38,413 nucleotides of DNA, from positions 1-38,413 of the forward strand of contig JADZEM010000077.1 in assembly GCA_020850535.1 (NCBI GenBank), read 5' to 3'. The stretch comes from Chloroflexota bacterium (GTDB lineage Bacteria > Chloroflexota > UBA6077 > JACCZL01). Both the position numbers and the translations under genes were made by a program. The notes below the pieces were generated by a model. That model worked only from the letters and a program-made list of their open reading frames with translations, did not search any database and had not been told where the DNA came from. The number at the start of each line of letters is the position of its first letter. Within the stretch, counting starts at the first letter, position 1. This document shows positions 1-8,153 of the stretch, in pieces.

Positions 1-2
1 AC

Positions 3-1082
3 GTGATCGTCTCGGGGAACGGCGGCGAGCTGTCGGTCTTCCGCCACAGCGGCTCCGGCGGCACGGGCACCGCGACCCCCACCTCGCCGGTCTCGTCTAC
101 CGCCACCCCGACAGCCACCGTCACCGCTCCCACGGCCACGCCGGCCTCGTCAGGCGGCGGCTCGGTCGTGGACAGCGCCAGCACGGCGATCACCTTCAGT
201 GGCTGGTGGCCGGCGCAGACCGATTCCAGCGCGCTCAGCGGGTCCGAGCGCATTGGCGAATTCGGCGGCGACTCCGCGTCCCACACGTTCACTGGATCAA
301 GCGTTCAGGTCGTCTATCGGCAGGACACCAATCGCGGGATCGCTGCCATCAAGATCGACGGCACGACCGTTGGACAACTCGATCAATACGGGCCGGCGCT
401 CGCACAGCAAAAGGCGACCTATTCCGTCGCCCCGGGCGCGCACACCATCCAGATCGTCGTGAATCGCGCCAAGCAGTCCGCATCGTCCGGATACTACGTC
501 GGCCTTGATGCGCTGCTCGTCGATGGCGGCGGGGCGTCCTCTCCGGGGACCGCCACCGCGACGGCCACGCCGAAGGCGACCTCAGCGCCAACGTCTCCGC
601 CGGCGACGGCAACGTCGGCTCCCACGTCGCCCCCGACGGCCGTCCCAACCTCTACCCGTGTCCCCACCTCGACCACGGCGCCGGCCACCGCGACGCCGGC
701 TTCGGGCGCAACCACAACCATCGACAGCACGAGCGCCAGCATCACCTGGAAGGGCTGGTGGCCCGTGACGACGGATTCCGCGGCCGTTGGCGGTTCCGAG
801 AAGCTCGGCGAGTTCGGAGGAGACTCGGCCTCGTACACCTTCACGGGATCGAGCATTCAGCTCGTCTATCGGCAGAATACGAACCGAGGCATCGCGCAGA
901 TCAAGATCGACGGCGCCGTGGTCGGGACGCTCGACCAGTACGGCGCGTCCACCGCACAGAAGAAGGCGACCTACAACGTCACGCGCGGCAGCCACACGAT
1001 CCAGGTCGTGGTGACCCGGAGCAAGCAGTCCGCGTCCAGCGGCTACTACGTCGGGATCGACGCCTTCATCGTCACGCCCTGA
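3..1082 (+). CDS. Secreted protein with two tandem beta-sandwich (CBM-like) modules, 5' end missing
   Basis: The reading frame is open to the left edge, so this is the C-terminal part of a longer protein and the first GTG need not be the start. About 359 residues are visible. Two modules of about 120 residues (residues 55-175 and 237-357) are nearly identical to each other: each starts with an Asp-Ser pair and I-T-(F/W)-x-G-W-W, continues with GEFGGDSAS, (V/L)VYRQ(D/N)TNRGIA and IKIDG, and ends with SASSGYYVG(L/I)DA. Thr/Pro/Ala-rich linkers precede each one. The pattern (W near the start, NRG, IDG, HTI, VDA/IDA end) is that of the galactose-binding-like beta-sandwich modules common at the C termini of secreted enzymes. 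The linkers imply an extracellular protein. The catalytic part, if any, lies outside the window. Sugar binding is inferred from fold resemblance only. Confidence 0.75.
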   Translation: MIVSGNGGELSVFRHSGSGGTGTATPTSPVSSTATPTATVTAPTATPASSGGGSVVDSASTAITFSGWWPAQTDSSALSGSERIGEFGGDSASHTFTGSSVQVVYRQDTNRGIAAIKIDGTTVGQLDQYGPALAQQKATYSVAPGAHTIQIVVNRAKQSASSGYYVGLDALLVDGGGASSPGTATATATPKATSAPTSPPATATSAPTSPPTAVPTSTRVPTSTTAPATATPASGATTTIDSTSASITWKGWWPVTTDSAAVGGSEKLGEFGGDSASYTFTGSSIQLVYRQNTNRGIAQIKIDGAVVGTLDQYGASTAQKKATYNVTRGSHTIQVVVTRSKQSASSGYYVGIDAFIVTP

Positions 1083-1182
1083 CGCGCGGCACGGTTCCCG
1101 CACCGCAAGGCCGGATGGCGCTCGGCTCGTGAGCGCCCCGGCCCCAGGGCACGCAAGACCGTGCCATCACATGTCAGAGGTA

Positions 1183-1229
1183 CACATCGGCCGCTGGATC
1201 GGGACGCTGCCGATCCAGCGGCCGATGTG
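1183..1229. terminator. Perfect 19-bp hairpin between two secreted-protein genes
   Basis: Two perfect 19-nt arms (1183-1201 and 1211-1229) are separated by a 9-nt loop, about 100 bp after the stop of the upstream gene. There is no T-run after the stem, so it is not a textbook intrinsic terminator, although its position between two + strand genes fits transcript ending. Nothing else is evident in the 354-bp gap 1083-1436. Confidence 0.55.
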
Positions 1230-1436
1230 CGTGCTGGGCGCGCGACAAGGAGCGCGGGCACGGGGCGCTGCCTGTCAGGCGGTTACATCCTTTGCCCACA
1301 CGTATGCGTATTCGCAAGGAGATCCGGCGTATCCTACCGTGGAGCAATGCACGCCGCGTCGGCCAGGGCGGGCCGGCCCGACACGTAGCCTCCGATGCGC
1401 GCGCCTTCGTCACGCCCGGTGCAGGGGACCGAGCCG

Positions 1437-3359
1437 ATGCCAGAGCCGCAACCGAATTCCCGGGTCGCGAGCCGATCTGCTGCTGCGCTGGCAGGCGCCT
1501 TGCTGGTGCTCGCCCTGGCACTGGGCCTCAGGGCCGGTCCAGCGGCTGGCCCCGTGACTGCCACCGGGTCCGCCGCCAACACGATGCCCCTCCGGCAAGC
1601 CGCCGGCGCCTGCCCGAGTCCACGTCCCGCCGTCCAGGTGGTCATGAGCCGTGCGGTGCCCAGCATCCTGACCGTGACGGTGACCGCCGGGGCTGGCGAC
1701 CTCCAGTCGATCCGGTTCGGGACGGCCTCGAACGCGCGCATCGACGTGCCGGGCCGGCCCACCAGCACCACCGGCGGCTTCACGGCCACCTACCCGGCCG
1801 GCACCCAGACGGCGTCGTTCACCGTCCAGCAGGGGCCGGCCACCGCTGCCGTGACCGTCCCGCTGACGCCCCGCGACGCCTGTGGCGACTGGTCAACCTT
1901 TGTGGGCGGCGGCGTGAACGCCTGGCCGACGCCTGCGCCCACCGCGACGCCGACCCGCGCCGTCACGCCCACGCCGACGGGAACCGTGCAGCCGGGCGGC
2001 GCGCCGGTCCGCGAAGCGTTCGAGGCGGAGCCGGCCTCCTGGGTCGTCTCCAGGGACGTGACCGGTACCGGCAGCATCACCCGCAGCTCGGCGGTCTCCG
2101 CCGTGGATGGCAGCTTCGTGGCACGTGCGGCCACCACCAGCGGCGGCAGGGCCGGCCTGCGTGTCAACTTCCAGAACGCTGCCGCCGGCCGCGCCTGGCA
2201 GGAGCGGCCCGGCGACTGGTACTGGCAGCGCGCCAGCGTCTACGTGCCATCCTCCACCGTCAGCGCGCTCGGGTCCACCAGCTACCTGACGCTCGGGCGG
2301 CTGTGGGCCAGCGGCTCCAACTACGGCTGGTCCCTGCGGGTGCGCCAGAACGGCGCGCTGTATGCCGTGGGGCAGCGGGACTGGGATAACACGTCGATTG
2401 AGTTCCCGGTTTACGGACAGGTTCCCACCGACCGCTGGTTCGAGCTGGAGCTGGGGCTGCACAGCCAGGCCGGGCCGGGCGTCAAGCGCGCCTTCGCCTT
2501 CTCGATCGACGGCGCCTTCTTCGGCTGGTACCACCAGGGCCGCATGCAGAGCGAGACCTACGATCAGGCGGCCATCGGCGTGGTGGACACCAACAGCACC
2601 AGCCCGCTCGAAGTGTTCGTGGACCGCTGGCGTCAGCCGACCACCGCCGCCCTGCCGGACGGCCCCGACACCCGCTCGACAGCCAACGTCCAGGAGATCG
2701 ACTATCGCACCCAGTCTGGCGCAGGGTGGCAGATCGACTGGACCACCTGGGCGAACGATCTGCGGCTCGCGCCGGTCCACGGGCTGTACAGCGCCACCGA
2801 CCGGCTCCAGTCCGGCCGGAACCTGGACCGCTTCCCAGACTTGACCTCCGGCTGGGCCGAGATCGAGATCGGCTGGCCGAACGGCACGCCGTCCAACCGG
2901 ACCCCGGCGAACGGCAGCTACTTCGGTCCGATGGTCGGCTTCCGCAAGGAGATCAACCGCGAGCAGAACCTGGAAGTGATCCCGATGGGGCGGGGCGGCG
3001 GCCTCGTCTCGCTGATCTTCGAGGTCTGGGACGGCTCCGGCCCGACGATCCTCGCCGAGTGGCCGCTGCCGCTGGCGTCGATTGGCGGCGGCAGCCACAT
3101 CCCCGAGGCCGGCGACATCATCCGCGCCCGCTGGGATCAGGTCTCCGCGACGCAGCTGCGCGTCCGCGCCAGCTTCTACGACGCCAGCGCCGCGCGGTGG
3201 CACGCGGACGTCATCGACCACACCTTCAACGCCAGCAGCATCGCCGGCGTCAACTACACCGACGGCTACCATCTGGCCTCGTCGGTGACGGTGGACAGCA
3301 CGGCGTACTCGATCCGCCGGTTCAAGCTGGGGCAGCCGGCCACCTACCCGACGCCCTGA
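1437..3359 (+). CDS. Secreted multidomain protein (shared VGGG module plus two concanavalin-like regions)
   Basis: 640 residues from the ATG at 1437, chosen because AGGGGA lies about 8 bp upstream; an in-frame ATG at 1395 has no ribosome binding site. The N terminus is basic followed by a long hydrophobic Ala/Leu segment (a signal peptide or anchor). Residues about 59-160 form a module that starts with CPSPRP and ends with CGDWSTFVGGG; a related module ends the subtilase at 33194-35299. A Thr/Pro linker (TPAPTATPTRAVTPTPTG) follows. The remaining 430 residues look like two beta-rich regions with many Trp/Tyr residues (WYWQRASVYVP, WFELELGLH, FFGWYHQGRM), resembling concanavalin-like/LamG domains of polysaccharide-binding exoproteins. 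No catalytic motif was recognised, so an enzyme function cannot be assigned. It probably binds or remodels extracellular polymer. Confidence 0.8.
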   Translation: MPEPQPNSRVASRSAAALAGALLVLALALGLRAGPAAGPVTATGSAANTMPLRQAAGACPSPRPAVQVVMSRAVPSILTVTVTAGAGDLQSIRFGTASNARIDVPGRPTSTTGGFTATYPAGTQTASFTVQQGPATAAVTVPLTPRDACGDWSTFVGGGVNAWPTPAPTATPTRAVTPTPTGTVQPGGAPVREAFEAEPASWVVSRDVTGTGSITRSSAVSAVDGSFVARAATTSGGRAGLRVNFQNAAAGRAWQERPGDWYWQRASVYVPSSTVSALGSTSYLTLGRLWASGSNYGWSLRVRQNGALYAVGQRDWDNTSIEFPVYGQVPTDRWFELELGLHSQAGPGVKRAFAFSIDGAFFGWYHQGRMQSETYDQAAIGVVDTNSTSPLEVFVDRWRQPTTAALPDGPDTRSTANVQEIDYRTQSGAGWQIDWTTWANDLRLAPVHGLYSATDRLQSGRNLDRFPDLTSGWAEIEIGWPNGTPSNRTPANGSYFGPMVGFRKEINREQNLEVIPMGRGGGLVSLIFEVWDGSGPTILAEWPLPLASIGGGSHIPEAGDIIRARWDQVSATQLRVRASFYDASAARWHADVIDHTFNASSIAGVNYTDGYHLASSVTVDSTAYSIRRFKLGQPATYPTP

Positions 3360-3400
3360 CGCGCGCTGGAGCTACCTCACGACATGTCAACGTGCTGCCT

Positions 3401-3436
3401 TCAGGACGGCCCTGGTTTAGCTCCGGGCCGTCCTGA
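3401..3436. terminator. Bidirectional terminator hairpin between convergent genes
   Basis: A perfect 12-bp stem (3401-3412 with 3425-3436) with a 12-nt loop sits between the convergent exoprotein gene (+) and GT2 gene (-). The TAA stop of the minus-strand GT2 gene (3417-3419) lies inside the loop, so the hairpin forms at the very end of that message. No strong T-run follows on either strand. Confidence 0.65.
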
Positions 3437-4631
3437 TCCACGGACCGGACCCCCGCGCCGCCAGCGAGCGCGCGTACAGCCACACCTTCCAGCCGACATA
3501 GGTCGGGGCGTAGGCGAGGGCGCGATACACCCGCCACGGCGCGCCGACCAGCACCAGCCCGGTCAGGACATAGGCAAGCTGGCCGCCCAGGCTGAACAGC
3601 CCCAGCCCGGCGGCCAGCCGCGAGCGGCACAGCAGCCCGGCCCCGGTCAGCGCCCCGGCCAGCACCACCGGCACCGAGAGCGGCGGGATCAACTGCTCGG
3701 CGATGGCGTCCAGGCGGACCGGATCGCGCTGGCGCAGGCCGGCCAGCAGCAGCCCCAGGCCGCGCTCGCGCAGCATCTCGACCCGGCCGCGCTCCCAGCG
3801 CTCGTTCTGGCTTTCGGCTTGCGCGAACGTGACCGGCATGTCGGCCAGGACCGTCGTCTCGGGGATGAAGTCCACCCGCAGCCCGTCCGCGACCAGCGCC
3901 AGGTGGAACTCGACATCCTCGGCCAGCGTGAACCACTCCCAGCCGTGCTGCTCCAGCACCTCGGCCAGGAAACCCATGCCGTTGCCCTTCAGGCCGCAGG
4001 ACAGCCCGAGCTGACGACGGCCGAGCGGGCGAACATAGTGCAAGGCGGCCAGCGCGGCGTACCGCAGCGCCGCCAGCGGCGACTCGTCCGCGTTGAGGAC
4101 CGTGTAGTAGACCTGGACGACGGCGCTGCCGGCTTCGAAATGGGCATCCATCCGTGTCAGCAGGTCCGGCGCGACGACGGTATCGGCGTCGATCACCACG
4201 TAGGCGTCGTAGCGTGCGCCGCGCTCGCGGAGGCGGGCCAGCACCCAGCGCAGCGCGTACCCCTTGCCCCGGTGGGCGTTGTCGGAGCGTTCCTCGACCT
4301 GTGCTCCGGCCGCCCGTGCGATCTCCGCCGTGCGGTCGGTGCAGTTGTCCGCCACCACGACCACGTCGTAGCGTGACCTGGGATAGTCGAGGGCCGCCGT
4401 GCTCGCCAGCAGCCGCCCGATGGTGGACTCCTCGTCGTGGGCCGGCGCCAGGATGGCGAAGCGCCGCCGCTGGCCCCCTTCAGGCGGCCCGCTGACGCCC
4501 ATGAGCCGCGCCCAGAGCGCCGCGCCGGTCAGCAGCAGCAGATAGCCCGTCAGGGCGGCCAGCCCGCCGGCCGCCAGGGCGAGCGCTGTGCGTACGGCAC
4601 GCATCACGAGACGCACTGGCGATCCTGCCAC
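3417..4631 (-). CDS. Membrane-associated family 2 glycosyltransferase
   Basis: 404 residues; GTG start with AGGAG 4-5 bp upstream. The N terminus has a membrane segment (about residues 15-45). The GT-A domain follows: FAILAPAHDEESTIG (about 58-72), VVVADNCTDRT, the metal-binding DAD at 148-150 (VVIDADTVV), AEDVEF around 237-242 supplying the likely catalytic acid, and QNERWERGR (275-283), which corresponds to the Q-x-x-R-W motif of processive-type GT2 enzymes. Hydrophobic C-terminal segments (about 310-370) suggest further membrane passes. It would transfer a sugar from a nucleotide donor to a lipid-linked or growing polymer at the inner membrane face. It starts 14 bp after the stop of the GT-B gene at 4646-5860, so the two probably form an operon. 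The acceptor and sugar are unknown. Confidence 0.9.
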   Translation of the reverse strand: MAGSPVRLVMRAVRTALALAAGGLAALTGYLLLLTGAALWARLMGVSGPPEGGQRRRFAILAPAHDEESTIGRLLASTAALDYPRSRYDVVVVADNCTDRTAEIARAAGAQVEERSDNAHRGKGYALRWVLARLRERGARYDAYVVIDADTVVAPDLLTRMDAHFEAGSAVVQVYYTVLNADESPLAALRYAALAALHYVRPLGRRQLGLSCGLKGNGMGFLAEVLEQHGWEWFTLAEDVEFHLALVADGLRVDFIPETTVLADMPVTFAQAESQNERWERGRVEMLRERGLGLLLAGLRQRDPVRLDAIAEQLIPPLSVPVVLAGALTGAGLLCRSRLAAGLGLFSLGGQLAYVLTGLVLVGAPWRVYRALAYAPTYVGWKVWLYARSLAARGSGPWIRTARS

Positions 4632-4645
4632 GACGCTCCTGGTCG

Positions 4646-5860
4646 TCAGGATACCTGACGACCGCGCGACCTGGCTGTGAGCGGGTCGGCCGTCGGGACG
4701 ATTGAGAGTGGCGGCCGGCCCTGCTGCGGCGTCCGTACCAGCTCGATCACCCGTGCGATGCGCTCGGCAAACTGGTTCACCGACATCAGGTGCTCGACGG
4801 TCCGGCGGCCGGCCTCCCCGAGCTGCCTGCGGTGCTCCGGGTTCTCCAGCAGGAACGCGATGGCGCGGTGGAGCGCGCCCGGATCCTTCGGCGGGACGTA
4901 GAAGCCGTTCGGCTCCAGCGGCACGCCCTCTTCTTCCGCGAAATCGTGCAGCAGGCTGATCGGGCGGTCGCGGTCCTCCCCGCCGTTGCCGTTGCCACGC
5001 GTCACCAGGCGGCGGTCATGGATCACGTCCGTCTGGCCGTAGGTGTGGGTCACGATGACCGGCTTGCCCATCGCCATCGCTTCGAGGATCGTCGTCACGC
5101 CGGCCTGGAAGTCCACGTCGTCCACGGGGACCGCCACGATGGCCGCCCGCGCGAAAAGATCCCGCAGTTCGCGGTAGTTGAAGCTGCTCACCTCGACGTT
5201 GGCCGGGCGCGGCGCGTCCAGGGCCGTGTTCCGCCGCTTCGACCAGTGGCTTGACGCTCCGACGACCAGCTTCACGTCCAGACCGTCAACCGCCTGGAAG
5301 AGCGTCGGGTAGTCGCGATACTCCAGCCCGGCGCTGGTGACGAGCCGCTCCTCCGGCACATCCATCGGATGCCAGAAGTCGGGATCGACCTGATACGGCA
5401 GGAGCGCCAACTGCTCCTTCGAGAAGCCAAGCTCGTCCAGGGCCAGGTCGTACTGGAACCGCGAGTGCAGCACGACGGCGCTCATGTGCGTCTGGACGCG
5501 CAGCCACTTGAAGAACGGGCGCTTCTTGGATGTTGAGAGTCGGTGGCCGATGGTGACGTGCGCCTTCTTCGATGAGGCCAGCTTCAGGAGCAGCGCCAGC
5601 GGGATGCCGATGTGCTCGCCGTCAGTCAGGATCACGTCGTAGTGGCGGCGACGGAGGAAGGCGAGCAGGGCCTGCGTCGCCGAGCGGCCGGCGACCTTCG
5701 AGAGCAGGCGCAGGACCGGGTTGCCTCTGGCAGCGGACCAGTCCAGGAGGTCCGCCCCGAGCCGCTCGGCGATGGCGGCATAGTCCTTTTTGGGACCGTC
5801 GCCCTGGGGTGGAATACCGTCTGGCAGGTTCGCGCTGACCACGAAGAGGGTTCTGGTCAT
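4646..5860 (-). CDS. GT-B fold glycosyltransferase (GT1/GT4 type)
   Basis: 404 residues from ATG at 5860, preceded by AAGGA close to the start; further upstream in-frame starts lie in the gap and lack support. The N-terminal Rossmann half contains LFVVSANLPDGIPPQGDGPKKDY and the segment around DVILTDGEHIGIPLALLL. The C-terminal half carries the usual nucleotide-sugar site: FQAGVTTILEAMAMGKPVIV has the conserved E-A-M-x-x-G-x-P pattern of GT4 enzymes, and a terminal helix follows (FAERIARVIELV). No membrane segment is seen. It is likely to add a sugar to a lipid-linked or polysaccharide acceptor in the cytoplasm. It is the first gene of a two-gene unit with the downstream GT2 enzyme and lies next to an exopolysaccharide assembly locus. 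The substrate cannot be read from sequence. Confidence 0.85.
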   Translation of the reverse strand: MTRTLFVVSANLPDGIPPQGDGPKKDYAAIAERLGADLLDWSAARGNPVLRLLSKVAGRSATQALLAFLRRRHYDVILTDGEHIGIPLALLLKLASSKKAHVTIGHRLSTSKKRPFFKWLRVQTHMSAVVLHSRFQYDLALDELGFSKEQLALLPYQVDPDFWHPMDVPEERLVTSAGLEYRDYPTLFQAVDGLDVKLVVGASSHWSKRRNTALDAPRPANVEVSSFNYRELRDLFARAAIVAVPVDDVDFQAGVTTILEAMAMGKPVIVTHTYGQTDVIHDRRLVTRGNGNGGEDRDRPISLLHDFAEEEGVPLEPNGFYVPPKDPGALHRAIAFLLENPEHRRQLGEAGRRTVEHLMSVNQFAERIARVIELVRTPQQGRPPLSIVPTADPLTARSRGRQVS

Positions 5861-5994
5861 CGTCCTTCTTCGGCCTGACTTTCTTTCAGGATGATACCAA
5901 TACCGGTGGGCCAGCACGGGAGCGTGGTCCGCACGGTATGCGGATGGTGCCAGGATCGCAGCCCCCTGTGCCCGCGGCCGCCCTGACAGACCCA

Positions 5995-6675
5995 TCACAA
6001 ACCGCGCAGCGTGTACCCCGTGCCGACGATAGCCTTGATCCCAACATCGCCGCTGACCGGCAGGCCGAGCTTCTTCCGGATGCTGCAAATGCGGATCTTC
6101 AAGTGCGAGGGGCTGCCGCCGTCGTGCCCCCAGGCGTACTCGATCAGGCGATCGTACGGGACCACCCGCCCCTTGTTGGCTGCCAGGATGTGGAGGATGC
6201 GGAACTCCAGCGGCGTCAGGCGGATCTGCTGGCCGTCCTTCCGCACCTCGAAGCTCTGCACGTCCAGGTCGAGCGTGCCGGCCTGGACGTGGTCGCCGCG
6301 CTGCTGCCTGGCGGGCCGGCCCGTGCGCCGCAGCACCGCCGCTGCGCGAGCCACCAGCAGCCGGGGGCTGTACGGCTTCACGACGAAGTCATCCACACCC
6401 AGGCGGAAGGCGCGCATCACGTCCTCTTCGTCGTCGCGGGTGGTCAGGACGATCAGCGGCACCTGGTTGTCGATACGGACGCGCCGGCAGACCTCGAAGC
6501 CGTCGATGCCCGGCAGGTCCAGCTCCAACACGACCATATCCGGGCGGGCCGTGGGGATCAGGTCGAGCGCTCGCTCGCCGTCCAGCGCGGACACGACGTC
6601 GTAGCCGCCGCGCAGGAAGGCCCGCGAGATCGGTTCGAGCAGCTCCGGATCCTGATCAACCAGCAGGATCTTCAT
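5995..6675 (-). CDS. OmpR/PhoB-type response regulator with Glu in place of the phosphoacceptor Asp
   Basis: 226 residues from ATG at 6675, with GGAGG about 7 bp upstream. The receiver domain (residues 1-115) begins MKILLVDQDPELL. The region that normally reads L-D-x-x-L-P-G is PDMVVLELDLPGIDG, so the phosphoacceptor position is Glu51, with an Asp two residues later at 53. One Mg-binding acidic residue is also changed (D7-Q8 where families have two acidic residues). Thr78/79 and Lys100 (VVKPY) are kept. The C-terminal winged helix (about 130-226) is intact: LTPLEFRILHILAANKGRVV, RICSIRKKLG and VGTGYTLRGL. No histidine kinase is adjacent. It is therefore probably a phosphorylation-independent or constitutively active DNA-binding regulator; this is inference. 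It lies between polysaccharide genes, which it may control. A direct repeat lies just upstream. Confidence 0.9.
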   Translation of the reverse strand: MKILLVDQDPELLEPISRAFLRGGYDVVSALDGERALDLIPTARPDMVVLELDLPGIDGFEVCRRVRIDNQVPLIVLTTRDDEEDVMRAFRLGVDDFVVKPYSPRLLVARAAAVLRRTGRPARQQRGDHVQAGTLDLDVQSFEVRKDGQQIRLTPLEFRILHILAANKGRVVPYDRLIEYAWGHDGGSPSHLKIRICSIRKKLGLPVSGDVGIKAIVGTGYTLRGL

Positions 6676-7046
6676 GGTGCGACCTCCGCCGGGGCGTCCA
6701 GCATGGCCTGGCTGTATCGAACGGCGTAGCTGTATCTGCCGGCGTAGACTTCTCTGAATGCTGACGCACAGCTCCTGCGGCCCCTGTCTTGACCGTATAA
6801 CGGCCGAACGGCAGGAAAAGGGGCCCAGGTGGGCGCGAGTATACTTGGCGCGCCATGCCAGGGTGGTAAGTCCGCGTTCAGGACTCTTGCCGTCGCCACG
6901 CACGTACCGTGGGCGACGATGCTCCCGGCCGCACCAGACGCTCACGCTGTGTCACAAACGCAAGTCGATATCCTAGAATCCTAGTGACCAGAACGGCCAG
7001 GAACGGGCAGGACACGGTCCGCTGTCTCCTGGGCGCGGGGACGTGC
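6676..7046. other. Divergent intergenic region
   Basis: This 371-bp gap separates the minus-strand regulator from the plus-strand nucleotidyltransferase-like gene. It holds the 18-bp direct repeat described separately and a perfect short palindrome CCGTTATACGG (read on the minus strand, about 6792-6802) that could include a -10 element for the regulator. I see no convincing coding sequence. Confidence 0.35.
6711..6746 (-). promoter_or_regulatory. Tandem 18-bp direct repeat upstream of the response regulator
   Basis: Two adjacent 18-bp units (6711-6728 and 6729-6746) match at 15 of 18 positions, both starting GCTGTATC and ending GGCGTA on the plus strand. They lie 36-71 bp upstream of the regulator's ATG. 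OmpR/PhoB-type regulators usually bind direct repeats, so this is a plausible autoregulatory site. No experimental support. Confidence 0.4.
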
Positions 7047-8153
7047 ATGCCGATCAGCCCGGAAGCCCGGTTCATCACCCGCTGTGTCCGCGAGCCTGAC
7101 ACCCTGCTGCCGCGGGAGCTGCAGCAGTGCGTTCGCGCCGTCGGCGACTGGCAGACGGTCGCCGAGCTGGCCGCCCGCCACGGCGTCTCCGGCTACGTCC
7201 GCCAGGCGATCACCCGCGACCGACTGGACGTGCCGGTCTTCGTGGCAGACGGCCTGCGGACCGCCGCCCTGGCGCAGATCGCCCACGTCGCCCGGCTGAA
7301 CGTGGCCCTCGGGCAGTTGTCCGAGGCGTTCTCGGCGGCCAGGGTGCCGTTCATCCTGCTGAAAGGCCCCGTCCTCTCCCAGCTGGTGTATCGCGAGCCG
7401 ACCCTCCGGCCGTACTCAGACCTGGACTTGAACGTCCGCGAGCCTGACGAAGCTGCCGCCGTCCAGGCGATCCTCAGCGTCGGGCTGGGGGAGGTGCCGC
7501 ACGGCGCAGAGGTCGAGCGGCAGACGCACGCGCACCATGTGCACGGCGGCACGGCGTTCCACCGGGTCTTCCTGGGGCCGCGCGGCACCCCCAGTGAGGG
7601 TGTGATGGTCGAGCTGCACCTCGACCCGCTCCAGATGGGCCTCCGCACGACCCACGAGGGCTTACGCTGGGAGCGCGCGCAGCCCTTGCCGAGCCAGCCT
7701 GGCGTGCAGATGCTCAGCCTCGAAGATCAGATCATCCAGCTGTCCGTCCACGTCCACAAGCACGGCTTCAACCGGCTGATCTGGCTCAAAGATATCGACC
7801 TGCTGGTGCGGCGCTACGGCGCGACGCTCGACTGGGATGCCGTCAAGGCCGACGCCCAGGCCGAGGGCGTGGAGGGCTCCGTCTGGTATACGCTCTGGCT
7901 GGCCTCGACCGTCTTTCTGGCGCCGGTGCCGCCGGGCGTGCTGCAGATGCTCGCGCCGACAGCCCCCGTCAGGCTGCTCTACCGGCAGGTCTGGCCGCCC
8001 GAAGGAGTCGCGAATCTCGAAGGGCACATGCGGCGGCGGGCGGTACAGTTTCTTGCAGCCGACTCGTGGCGCGGGATGCTCCCGAATCTCGTGCTGATGG
8101 GCCGACGGCGGACGCGAGCACGGGCCATCTTGAGCGCCGTGTTCCGCCGATGA
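7047..8153 (+). CDS. Nucleotidyltransferase-like protein (PF14907 type)
   Basis: 368 residues from the ATG at 7047; the frame is open upstream to 6909 but the first 46 residues look non-coding. The diagnostic segment is PFILLKGPVLSQLVYREP followed by RPYSDLDLNV (about residues 113-140): a Leu-Leu-Lys-Gly motif and then an S-D-L-D-L motif matching the metal-binding D-x-D of the pol-beta superfamily. This is the pattern of the 'uncharacterised nucleotidyltransferase' family, common in capsule/exopolysaccharide and lasso-peptide loci. A second conserved stretch has HVHKHGFNRLIWLKDIDLLV. The biochemical reaction of the family is not firmly known to me. It precedes the WecG-type and sugar transferase genes on the same strand, after a 536-bp gap. 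Confidence 0.75.
   Translation: MPISPEARFITRCVREPDTLLPRELQQCVRAVGDWQTVAELAARHGVSGYVRQAITRDRLDVPVFVADGLRTAALAQIAHVARLNVALGQLSEAFSAARVPFILLKGPVLSQLVYREPTLRPYSDLDLNVREPDEAAAVQAILSVGLGEVPHGAEVERQTHAHHVHGGTAFHRVFLGPRGTPSEGVMVELHLDPLQMGLRTTHEGLRWERAQPLPSQPGVQMLSLEDQIIQLSVHVHKHGFNRLIWLKDIDLLVRRYGATLDWDAVKADAQAEGVEGSVWYTLWLASTVFLAPVPPGVLQMLAPTAPVRLLYRQVWPPEGVANLEGHMRRRAVQFLAADSWRGMLPNLVLMGRRRTRARAILSAVFRR

Noticed and set aside
6909-7046. Upstream extension of the nucleotidyltransferase-like protein
   Set aside because: The 46 extra residues are Arg-rich and unlike a protein; the ATG at 7047 fits better.
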